From contig JAAVHP010000006.1 in assembly GCA_014799665.1 (NCBI GenBank), forward strand, positions 2,689-66,688: a stretch of DNA of 64,000 bases, written 5' to 3'. This stretch comes from Clostridiales bacterium. GTDB lineage: Bacteria > Bacillota > Clostridia > Christensenellales > Pumilibacteraceae. Of this stretch, positions 1-7,082 are shown one piece after another. The notes below the pieces were generated by a model. The model saw nothing but the letters and a program-made list of their open reading frames with translations. It did not search any database and was not told the DNA's origin. A program made the position numbers and the translations under genes. Every line of letters starts with the position of its first letter. The first letter of the stretch is position 1.

Positions 1-117
1 AAATATTTCGGCGAATTACCGAACAGAGTGGTTATTCCGATTTTGGAAAGAGATGCCACTGATATTTTCTACATAACCATCCTGAAAAAGAATAAGCATT
101 TGATTGAGAGATTATAA
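1..117 (+). CDS. C-terminal end of an unidentified protein (partial)
   Basis: An open frame enters from the left edge and ends at TAA 115-117, giving 38 residues ending in KNKHLIERL. It is followed after 15 bases by a perfect terminator hairpin, as expected of a real gene end. The visible tail has no recognisable motif, so no family is proposed. It probably belongs to the same mobile element as the recombinase downstream. Confidence 0.5.
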   Translation, partial: KYFGELPNRVVIPILERDATDIFYITILKKNKHLIERL

Positions 118-132
118 TTCCCTTAATTAATC

Positions 133-180
133 AAACATAAAATCGGAACGTACTATACCGTTCCGATTTTATGTTTTACC
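133..180 (+). terminator. Intrinsic terminator after the partial gene
   Basis: Two 18-base arms (133-150 and 159-176) are perfectly complementary around an 8-base loop, and the right arm ends in a T-rich tract. Because the stem ends in A/T runs it could also work in reverse. Confidence 0.75.
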
Positions 181-309
181 ACGAACTTGCCATTTGCTTG
201 ATTTTTATTTTATTGCAATTGTGTCCCCAAGAACATCTAACCCTGCTTGTAATCTTGGAGAGAATCCCAAAATAATTTTTACGCTTCTTGGTTGCAAAAC
301 CGAGTATAA

Positions 310-789
310 GTGTGCTTGGTTATATGGACGGATGCGAAAGAAATTTTCGGTATTTCGGTTGTGAAAGCAAAAAAGTGTCCTTGGATATATAGATAGGTAT
401 GAAAAATTATTTGAAGAAATTTAAGTTCAGACCGTCAACTTTTCAAGAAAACTGTCCTTGGTATAATGAAGGGAAAATTTTTTGAGAAACTTTCGTCTAC
501 GTATAAATATTTTCCTAAAAAGTGTGCTTGGTTAAGTAGAGAGAAAAAATTTTTTAAGAAATTTTCGTCCACGCGTAAATATTTTTACCCATAAGTGCGC
601 TTGGATAGGTGAAGGAACTTTGAAACTTTTTTAAGAAATTTTTACGTTAGACCCCGAACTTTTTGAGATAAGTGTCATTGGTTATATGGAGGGGTATAAA
701 AATTCTTTTTAGAAATTTCTACTTAGACCGTCACGTTTTAAGAAAAGTGTGCTTGGTTAAGTAGAGTGATATTCTAAGGAGGTACTATT
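310..789. repeat. Degenerate tandem repeat array, about 65-77 bp period, seven units
   Basis: A motif close to GTGTGCTTGGTTATATGGA begins at 310, 375, 452, 522, 595, 672 and 747. Between copies the spacers are also related: a T-run, then AAGAAATTTT, then an AGACCGTCA or CGTATAAAT variant. Units have diverged, and no reading frame runs through them. The array occupies the otherwise empty 118-790 interval and ends at the promoter of the recombinase operon. Function unknown; iteron-like binding sites or a structured RNA are possibilities. Confidence 0.8.
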
Positions 790-801
790 ATGAGTGGATA
801 A
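790..801 (+). other. Three-codon mini-ORF (MSG) behind a strong ribosome site
   Basis: TAAGGAGG at about 775-782 is followed by ATG AGT GGA TAA. The ribosome site is near ideal, but the frame closes after three codons, just before the TTGACA of the next promoter. It may be the start of a gene cut off by recombination, or a minimal leader. Confidence 0.35.
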
Positions 802-805
802 ACCC

Positions 806-834
806 TTGACAAACAACTCTTAGTGGAGTAAAAT
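806..834 (+). promoter_or_regulatory. Sigma-A promoter of the RHH-recombinase operon
   Basis: TTGACA (806-811), 17-bp spacer, TAAAAT (829-834). The same -10 and spacer length, with TTGACT as -35, occur upstream of the paralogous gene in the island (17094-17122). Confidence 0.85.
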
Positions 835-842
835 ATATTCAG

Positions 843-856
843 TCGTATATATACGA
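843..856. promoter_or_regulatory. Palindromic operator TCGTATATATACGA
   Basis: A perfect 14-bp palindrome starts 8 bp after the -10 hexamer, at the expected transcription start, where a bound dimer would block initiation. The identical palindrome at the identical distance occurs at 17072-17085 before the paralogous gene. Autorepression by the encoded ribbon-helix-helix protein is inferred. Confidence 0.7.
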
Positions 857-886
857 TTAGATATTTACCCTTCGGAGGAAAGAACA

Positions 887-1153
887 ATGACAACAGACAG
901 GTCTATAAAAGACAAGCGTTATGAAGAAAAGCATAAGGAAGAAAGAAAAGCCAAGTATATGATTTGGGGTACAAGTGTACCGCGAAAGTATGCCGAAGAG
1001 ATAAACGAGTTCTTGGCGAAGTACGGTTTTACCAAAGTGCAACTCATCGAAGCCGGATTTAAAGCATTGATTGACGAAGCCGCTGAAACGGATACTTCTC
1101 TCGCCAAGACTATTGATGGCTACGACGATTTCTTTGTATCGGAGAAAAAGTAA
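887..1153 (+). CDS. Small ribbon-helix-helix-like regulator of the recombinase operon
   Basis: 88 residues; start ATG with GGAGG 8 bases upstream. A very charged N-terminus (about 1-22) precedes a likely beta strand (MIWGTSVPR, about 25-33) and two helices (about 34-47 and 50-66), the order seen in Arc/MetJ-type ribbon-helix-helix proteins. A close paralogue is encoded at 16760-17047 beside the tyrosine integrase and shares RSIKDKRYEEKHK, WGTSVPR, TKVQLIEAG and DGYDDFF. Both genes sit behind the same palindrome, so autorepression and control of the neighbouring recombinase are likely. The fold is inferred from pattern, not from a search. Confidence 0.7.
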   Translation: MTTDRSIKDKRYEEKHKEERKAKYMIWGTSVPRKYAEEINEFLAKYGFTKVQLIEAGFKALIDEAAETDTSLAKTIDGYDDFFVSEKK

Positions 1154-1220
1154 CTATTCTTCCTTATGGATGGTAGCGAGGAAAAATAACCGGATATCTC
1201 GACGTCCACAAAGGACTTAA

Positions 1221-1388
1221 ATTATCGAAAAGCAACTCTATACTTATACGGAAACGTATAACGGAACGGAATACATCGTTGCCGTAAATGACAGCGACAA
1301 TTCCAAAGACAACGTGTTTGACAAGCTCAAACGACTTATAATCAAGGACTCGCTTGAAAGGGTGTATTCCAAAGGAGACAAGGAATGA
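1221..1388 (+). CDS. TnpW-like small transposon protein lacking an ordinary start codon
   Basis: The frame encodes about 55 residues including YNGTEYIVAV and FDKLKRLI, which match the layout of TnpW-family proteins: a G-T-x-Y-x-V strand followed by a D/E-K-I/L-x-R-L-I helix. Such genes normally lie just upstream of TnpX-type recombinases, and this one overlaps the recombinase start by ATGA (1385-1388). There is no ATG, GTG or TTG in place: in-frame TAA 1218-1220 directly precedes ATT 1221. AAAGGA at 1210-1215 would suit initiation at that ATT. It is either a rare ATT start or a recently broken gene. TnpW assignment is by resemblance. Confidence 0.5.
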   Translation: MIEKQLYTYTETYNGTEYIVAVNDSDNSKDNVFDKLKRLIIKDSLERVYSKGDKE

Positions 1389-3049
1389 ACACACAACTTT
1401 CAATGCAACATAATAATCACTTTAACGGAGGTGATAAAATCGATGCCTTGTACTGCCGCCTTTCACGGGACGACGAACTTCAAGGCGATAGCAACAGTAT
1501 TAAGAATCAAAAAGCCATATTAAGCAAGTACGCTCAAGAACACGGTTTTACCAATCCACGCTTCTATGTGGACGACGGATATTCGGGAACGAACTTTAAT
1601 CGTCCCGATTTCCAACGGCTTATGGACGACGTGAACGAAGGCAAAGTCAAAACGATTATCGTAAAAGATATGTCGAGGCTCGGTAGAGATTATTTGAAGG
1701 TCGGTTTCTATACGGAGATTACTTTCCCCGAAGCGAACATAAGGTTTATTGCTATCAATGACCAAGTAGATAGCGAAAGCTCGGTAGACAACGACTTCAC
1801 TCCATTCCGCAATATCATTAACGAGTGGTATGCGAAAGACACGAGCAAAAAGATACGTGCCGTATTCAAAGCCAAAGGAATGTCGGGGAAGCATCTTTGC
1901 ACGATACCGCCCTATGGGTATAAGAAAGACGACCACGACAAACAACAATGGCTTGTGGACGAAGAAGCCGCAAAAGTAGTTAAGGAAATTTTCTCACTTT
2001 GTATGCAGAGTTTCGGTCCGACGCAAATAGCAAGGATACTTACCGAACGCGGCAGAGAGACGCCTATAATCTATAAGCGTAGAGTTTGTTTGCCTATTAC
2101 TTCGCAGGAAACAGAGTTCCCCGAAATTTGGGCTACGCAAAGTGTAAACAAGATTCTTGCCAATCCCACTTATCTCGGACACACGGTAAACTTTCGGACG
2201 AAAAAGAAGTCTTACAAGAGCAAAAAGAAAATTGACTTACCGAAAGAGGAATGGGCAATCTTCGAGAACACACACGAAGCAATAATAGACCAAGACACTT
2301 TCGATACCGTTCAACGTATAAGACAAGCCAAACGCCGACCTACCGATATGGGAGAAATGAGTATCTTTTCGGGATTGGTGTATTGCGCCGACTGTGGGCA
2401 AAAGATGTATCTTTGCCGTTGCACTACTATGAAGCAAAAGGAATACTTCAACTGCTCTTCATACCGTAAAAAGAAAAAGGCAACCTGCACTTCGCATCAG
2501 ATTACCGTTGAAGCCGTAGAACACTTTGTGCTTACAAATCTTCAAAAAGTGCTTGCGTTCGCAAAGAACTATGAGCAAGAGTTCTTGGAAATTGTGCGGA
2601 ACGAGAACGAAAAGAAACTACGCAAGAAACTACTTAGCCAAACACGCGAACTCGAAGAAGCTGACAAGCGTATACAAGCACTCGATCGCATTATACAAAA
2701 TCTTTATGAGGACAAAGTTTGCGGCAACCTTACCGACGAGCGGTTTGTGAAGATGAGTAAGTCTTATGAGCAAGAACAACGGGAACGCAAAGAGCGTGCT
2801 TACCATTTGCGGCAAGAGTTATCCAAAGCGAAAGAACAGTCCGACAACGTAACACGGTTTATGCGTTCGGTACGCAAGTACACGGAGATAACCGAACTCA
2901 CGCCCGAACTTGTACGGGAGTTCGTACAAAAAGTAGTTGTTCACCAAGCGGAAAAGATTAACGGACGGAGAACACAACGGATAGACCTTTACTTCAACGG
3001 TGTGGGACAAATACTCTTACCCGTTCAAGACAAAAGAGAAACGGCATAG
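1385..3049 (+). CDS. Large serine recombinase (TnpX-like)
   Basis: 554 residues. The N-terminal resolvase domain (about 20-170) carries the nucleophile in CRLSRDD (Ser27) and the helix-E arginine region DMSRLGRDY. A recombinase domain follows (about 185-290), then a zinc ribbon (about 335-372, with CADCGQKM and later paired Cys) and a charged coiled-coil-like C-terminal part (about 400-480). This is the full architecture and usual length of large serine integrases that excise and insert integrative transposons by double-strand cleavage. AAAGGAG precedes the start, which overlaps the TnpW-like stop, so translation is probably coupled. A strong hairpin covers the stop codon. No catalytic residue appears lost. 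Confidence 0.92.
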   Translation: MNTQLSMQHNNHFNGGDKIDALYCRLSRDDELQGDSNSIKNQKAILSKYAQEHGFTNPRFYVDDGYSGTNFNRPDFQRLMDDVNEGKVKTIIVKDMSRLGRDYLKVGFYTEITFPEANIRFIAINDQVDSESSVDNDFTPFRNIINEWYAKDTSKKIRAVFKAKGMSGKHLCTIPPYGYKKDDHDKQQWLVDEEAAKVVKEIFSLCMQSFGPTQIARILTERGRETPIIYKRRVCLPITSQETEFPEIWATQSVNKILANPTYLGHTVNFRTKKKSYKSKKKIDLPKEEWAIFENTHEAIIDQDTFDTVQRIRQAKRRPTDMGEMSIFSGLVYCADCGQKMYLCRCTTMKQKEYFNCSSYRKKKKATCTSHQITVEAVEHFVLTNLQKVLAFAKNYEQEFLEIVRNENEKKLRKKLLSQTRELEEADKRIQALDRIIQNLYEDKVCGNLTDERFVKMSKSYEQEQRERKERAYHLRQELSKAKEQSDNVTRFMRSVRKYTEITELTPELVREFVQKVVVHQAEKINGRRTQRIDLYFNGVGQILLPVQDKRETA

Positions 3050-3079
3050 CATTTCTGCTATACCGTCTCTCTTAGAAAT
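3034..3079 (+). terminator. Hairpin over the recombinase stop codon
   Basis: Arms 3034-3051 and 3056-3073 pair over 18 positions with only two imperfect pairs and a TTTC loop. The recombinase TAG (3047-3049) lies inside the left arm. The following T tract is weak, so it may also act in mRNA stability. Confidence 0.5.
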
Positions 3080-3094
3080 TAAATAATCCCTATT

Positions 3095-3140
3095 GCACCG
3101 CCCCATTTCGGTGCGGTTGGTTTTGGTTGTTTGGGTTTTT
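3095..3140 (+). terminator. Second hairpin with T-rich tail
   Basis: GCACCG (3095-3100) pairs with CGGTGC (3109-3114), followed by a GGTTGGTTTTGG-type T-rich stretch. It separates the recombinase from the convergent chromosomal gene. Confidence 0.4.
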
Positions 3141-3150
3141 ATTCGGGATA

Positions 3151-6100
3151 TTAGAGCGAGAACGTGCGCTTTACGACTATACCGCCGCTGAGGTTGTTGC
3201 CTACGTCCGTGCCTACATAATCTGCCACCACGGTGTTCCACTCGTCCACGTTGCTGAGCGGCGTATTGCTGCTGAGCGGCGCGACCGAACGGTATTCATC
3301 GTATTCGAAGCGGGTGGGACTTGCGCCCTCGATCTCCATTTCGAAGTTGCCGAAGCCGTAAGGCAAACGAAGCGTGATCTTGCTTTCGTTATCGAACTCG
3401 TACACATAGCCCTTATAACCGCTATCCGCCTTGGAAGCTTCCTTGACGGTTATCTTGGTGATCGAGCTCGCCGACGGAATGGTAAGCGTTACGTACGACA
3501 GCGCGCCGTCGAATGTAGTTACGTTATACACGGCGTTATCGCCCGAAGCGTCGCGAGTGATATTGGGCTCGTTGGTGACGACCGTCGAGTAATTGACAGT
3601 CTTTACATATCTGCCGCCCTCGTATTTTAGGTCGTTCAGCGAGTAGCGGATAAACTTGTACGCCATGAGGTCTTCTACGACTATGCTCTGCGTGGTCGTG
3701 CCGCTTTCGTCCTTGGACCATTCGTATACGATAGCGTCGTTATATATAGCGTTCTGATAGTCGTGATAGCCCGTAATGCTCTTGCCGAAGCTTACGCCGA
3801 AGCCGCCCGAGAACAGCGCTACGACTATACCGAGCACGGCAAGCACGCTTATACCGAAGTAGTTCTTATAGCCTATCGCTACTTTTTCCTTCTCGACGCG
3901 TTTATAAGTTTTTTCGGTGAACTTGCCTTTCTTGGCACGGTCCTCGACCTGTTCGGTCACGACGCGTTCGACGCGCACGGTGCGCTTGGGAAGCTTTTTG
4001 GCGACCTTGTCGAGCAGCACCTGCGTGCGGTCGAGATACGGCACCGCAACACCGAGCATACCCGTAAACAGAGTCATGAGCACGGGCATGAGCGCGAGCG
4101 GAAGAAGCGAAGCGGTCATAACCACCGAGCTCATTATAATGGGAAGGCAGATCGCGACGGGTATAGCGTAGAGATACAGCCTATCCATGCCTATGCCGAA
4201 CTTGGCTTTAAATTGCTTGTGAGTGAGCGCCGATACGATAAGCACGACAAGCATGAGTATGCCGAGCCAGCTCGTTAAGAACGAGTACGCGGGGCAAGCG
4301 AAGCTCATTACCGCGCCCGTTATGCCGAACAGCATAGCCGTGCCGCGCACGGTATCGGACGAAGTTACTTTTAACAGTTTCTTGAACAGCGTAGTGAATC
4401 CGAACGACGCGGCAAGCGTTATTATCATTGCGGCGATGAGTATTCCCGCATTAAAGTAACGGATATTCGCTATCGCGTGAATGGGCAGTACGCCGAAGCC
4501 CGTGAGCATGAGCGTTACTACAAAGTACGAGGCCACCAAGCAAGCGAGCGTTGCGATCACGGTAAGGAGTTGTACGCCCATAGCGATGAACATACGCTTG
4601 ACCGAGAAGGTCTTTTTGACTATCATGCTCGCAATCGCGCCGGCTATCATGAGTATGATCACTGCGCCGATAACATACGCAGCGATCGAATTATACGTGA
4701 TCGAGCCGCCGTCCAAATACGAGAACACGACCATATTGCCGTCGGGCTCAGACGAGAACGATTTGCTTGTATTGCCGAAGCTATCAATATAATCTTTTAC
4801 GAACTGAGCCTGCTGACGGACGATCGCTTGGGAAAGGTTGTCCGCACTGTCGAGCATACTTTCGGCTTTATCGAGCCCGCCGAGTACTGCGACCTGAACG
4901 GCGGGGATATCGCCGAACGCGGTCACTGCCCCCTCGTTTACGAGCGCCGACGGAAGCGAAGCGGATACTACCGACGAATTGAGTACGGAGCCCGATACGC
5001 CCGTATATGCGCTGATATAATCGTAGCCTGCGGTGTTATACGCGGTAAGAGCGAGCGTGCCGGCATTGCCGTACGCTTCGAGCGAGATACCCGCCTTGGC
5101 GCGCGACACTACGTCGTTAAGACCTTTGAACGCGTCGAAGAACGCGTTTGCGCCGTACGAGTTGTCGAGGTCCTCGGTAAACACGACCACAACGTCGTTC
5201 TCGAACGACGTTTGGTTCTTGACGTATAGATTTAGCGTATGAAGTACGTTAGCGACGAACGCGGCGTTTGCGCCCGCGCCCGTGCTGTCGGGACGGCTGT
5301 CGTAACGCACGGTAATTATTATTGCGCCCGCGTTATCCTTATTGCAAGGAATAGCGGCGATAATATTGGTGATCTCCGTACCTACAAGGTAGTCGCTCAA
5401 ACCCATGTTTTGTTGAAGGGCCGCAGTGAGCGTGGATGTTTGAGTAGTGACCGTGGGAAGGTACACGTTGGCGTCGTTGACGTACCACTCGGTGTCGGTG
5501 GTGATTTCGCCGTCGACCTCGTCGAGATCGTCGTCCGTCTTTTGCTCGGGCTTTTCGTTGAACCCGCCCGAAGTGAGCGTGTCCACAATATGGTCGCGCG
5601 CGGCAGTGATGCCAATGGCGTTATTGCCCGTGCTTGACTGACTCATTGCGGAGCGCGGGTTTTCGGCAAGGTACGCTATACTCGCGTTTACGTTGGCGTA
5701 GTACTCTGCGTCGTAGGCGTTGGGGCTATACCCGTAACTACCGTCGATAACCGAGAATATGAACATAAGCGCGACGAACACTGCCAAAATCGGATAGTAC
5801 AAGGCTTTGAAAAGCTTGTTACTGCCGAGGTCGATCTTGCCGCCGTCCGACTTCTTACTCGCCTTTTTGGCGGGTTTTTGAGCGTCATTGGGCTTGTCCG
5901 ACTTGTCCTCGGTAGGAGTATCGGCTTCTTCCTTCGGCGTGACCTTCTCGGCTTCGCCGGACTGCGCGGACTCTTGCGTTTCCTGCGTTGCTTCGTCGGT
6001 TTTTTCGCTCTCGGGTTCCGAGTTCGGTTCGGGAGTCGAGTCCGCCTGTTGCGCTTGCGCTTCGACGGGCTGTTCGACCGATTGTTGTGCGACGGAATTA

Positions 6101-6180
6101 TCGCCCTGAGTTTGCTCGGGCGCGTCCGTTTGCGGAACGGTATTTTCCGCCTTTTCTATTGTTTGTTCTTCGTTACTCAT
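3151..6180 (-). CDS. Multi-pass membrane protein with a degenerate M28-like peptidase domain
   Basis: 1009 residues. A low-complexity acidic tail (1-105, rich in E, Q, P, S, T) precedes one membrane segment (about 126-146), an extracytoplasmic M28-like region (about 160-480), about eight membrane segments (about 500-750), a basic cytoplasmic stretch, another membrane segment (about 795-815) and a C-terminal extracytoplasmic domain. The M28 fold is recognisable, but the usual zinc motif H-Y-D-S reads RYDS (292-295), and the bridging Asp of GADDN reads GAGAN (301-305). Catalysis is therefore doubtful; a structural or binding role is more likely. The promoter at 6211-6239 serves it. No operon partner. 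Family assignment moderate, activity unknown. Confidence 0.65.
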   Translation of the reverse strand: MSNEEQTIEKAENTVPQTDAPEQTQGDNSVAQQSVEQPVEAQAQQADSTPEPNSEPESEKTDEATQETQESAQSGEAEKVTPKEEADTPTEDKSDKPNDAQKPAKKASKKSDGGKIDLGSNKLFKALYYPILAVFVALMFIFSVIDGSYGYSPNAYDAEYYANVNASIAYLAENPRSAMSQSSTGNNAIGITAARDHIVDTLTSGGFNEKPEQKTDDDLDEVDGEITTDTEWYVNDANVYLPTVTTQTSTLTAALQQNMGLSDYLVGTEITNIIAAIPCNKDNAGAIIITVRYDSRPDSTGAGANAAFVANVLHTLNLYVKNQTSFENDVVVVFTEDLDNSYGANAFFDAFKGLNDVVSRAKAGISLEAYGNAGTLALTAYNTAGYDYISAYTGVSGSVLNSSVVSASLPSALVNEGAVTAFGDIPAVQVAVLGGLDKAESMLDSADNLSQAIVRQQAQFVKDYIDSFGNTSKSFSSEPDGNMVVFSYLDGGSITYNSIAAYVIGAVIILMIAGAIASMIVKKTFSVKRMFIAMGVQLLTVIATLACLVASYFVVTLMLTGFGVLPIHAIANIRYFNAGILIAAMIITLAASFGFTTLFKKLLKVTSSDTVRGTAMLFGITGAVMSFACPAYSFLTSWLGILMLVVLIVSALTHKQFKAKFGIGMDRLYLYAIPVAICLPIIMSSVVMTASLLPLALMPVLMTLFTGMLGVAVPYLDRTQVLLDKVAKKLPKRTVRVERVVTEQVEDRAKKGKFTEKTYKRVEKEKVAIGYKNYFGISVLAVLGIVVALFSGGFGVSFGKSITGYHDYQNAIYNDAIVYEWSKDESGTTTQSIVVEDLMAYKFIRYSLNDLKYEGGRYVKTVNYSTVVTNEPNITRDASGDNAVYNVTTFDGALSYVTLTIPSASSITKITVKEASKADSGYKGYVYEFDNESKITLRLPYGFGNFEMEIEGASPTRFEYDEYRSVAPLSSNTPLSNVDEWNTVVADYVGTDVGNNLSGGIVVKRTFSL

Positions 6181-6210
6181 TACGGCTCCGAATTTTTGAT
6201 ATATACGAAT

Positions 6211-6239
6211 ATTTTATCATATTTAGAAGATTATTACAA
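6211..6239 (-). promoter_or_regulatory. Promoter of the M28-like gene
   Basis: Read on the minus strand: TTGTAA (6239-6234), 17-bp spacer, TAAAAT (6216-6211), about 30 bp before the start codon at 6180. The rest of 6240-6470 shows no further clear signal. Confidence 0.6.
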
Positions 6240-6470
6240 TTGATTTCACGCTCTTTTTTCAAATTTTCGTTTTTTAATGTTGTGTGTTTACTTGATTTAT
6301 TCGTTTTTGTTTACACCCAATTAATTTCGCAGCGTTATTAACTTCTTAACGCCATTATTTTTCGTAATTCCAGTGAACATAAGAAAAATTCGACTCTCTT
6401 GCATAAAAGTTCAATGCGAGCAAAACACTACCTTTACAAGACGCAATCTTCTCGTTTGGAGGTGTTCACC

Positions 6471-7082
6471 ATGAAAAAGTTAATCGCCATGCTCGCTTTA
6501 TCCGCCGTTACCGCGACTTCGCTCGCCGCTTGCGGAAAGCCCACGCCCAAAGCGGTCGATATCGAATCGCCCGCTCCGTCGCAAACCACGCGGTCCGTAC
6601 AGCAAGCCGAAGAGTCGGGCGACGGAAACATGACCGAAATAGAAATAAAAATCGACGGAACAGACTTACACGAATTTTTCGGCAAACGTATGCTTCGCTC
6701 GCCTATTTACGGCGTGCGGCGACATTTCGAGCCCGATATTTTCGGCACGTACACCGTCGAATACGTTCACACACCGTTTGGCGAAGAACAGGACGATACG
6801 CTAAGCTACGAGCTAGTGCTCAATTCCGACAATACGTTTACTCTTGTCGCCACGGCTAACGGCGTTACTTCCGACCACTACGGGCATTGGTATTCGAGTC
6901 GCCGCAATATAACCCTGTTCTACGACGAGCCTATTGATCCTACCGCGCATAACGTATACGTTGCCGACGCGCTATACGCCGAACGGCTCGATCAGGGCAA
7001 GCTACTCGTCTACGACAATTGCAAAACGATCATCCTTTCAAGGCAGACAGCGGACCTGCCCGAAGTCCAAGCCGCAAGGTAG
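6471..7082 (+). CDS. Putative lipoprotein of unknown function
   Basis: 203 residues. Start chosen at ATG 6471, which has GGAGGTG (6458-6464) upstream and opens a proper signal peptide: MKKL, a hydrophobic stretch, then the lipobox SLAAC with lipidation at Cys. An upstream in-frame start would bury this signal. The mature part begins with a Ser/Pro/Thr-rich linker and continues as a compact soluble domain without a motif I recognise. Its stop codon directly abuts the stop of convergent comEC, with no room for separate terminators. Membrane-anchored extracytoplasmic location is well supported; function is not. Confidence 0.75.
   Translation: MKKLIAMLALSAVTATSLAACGKPTPKAVDIESPAPSQTTRSVQQAEESGDGNMTEIEIKIDGTDLHEFFGKRMLRSPIYGVRRHFEPDIFGTYTVEYVHTPFGEEQDDTLSYELVLNSDNTFTLVATANGVTSDHYGHWYSSRRNITLFYDEPIDPTAHNVYVADALYAERLDQGKLLVYDNCKTIILSRQTADLPEVQAAR

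Larger units (their letters stand above)
1..3100. mobile_element. Terminal part of a TnpX-type integrative element
   Basis: The first 3 kb combine a large serine recombinase, a TnpW-like gene directly upstream and a small DNA-binding protein, the usual end of Tn4451/TnpX-like elements. Ordinary chromosomal genes start at 3151. The other end lies left of the window, so cargo and length are unknown. The right boundary is inferred only from the end of the recombinase and its hairpin; no attachment core was identified. Confidence 0.6.

Noticed and set aside
310..789. CRISPR array
   Set aside because: Regular repeats, but the units diverge at many positions, the conserved part is only about 19 bp, spacers resemble each other, and no cas gene is near.
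6399..6470. Upstream start for the lipoprotein
   Set aside because: It would add 24 residues before the signal peptide and has no ribosome site, while ATG 6471 has GGAGGTG.
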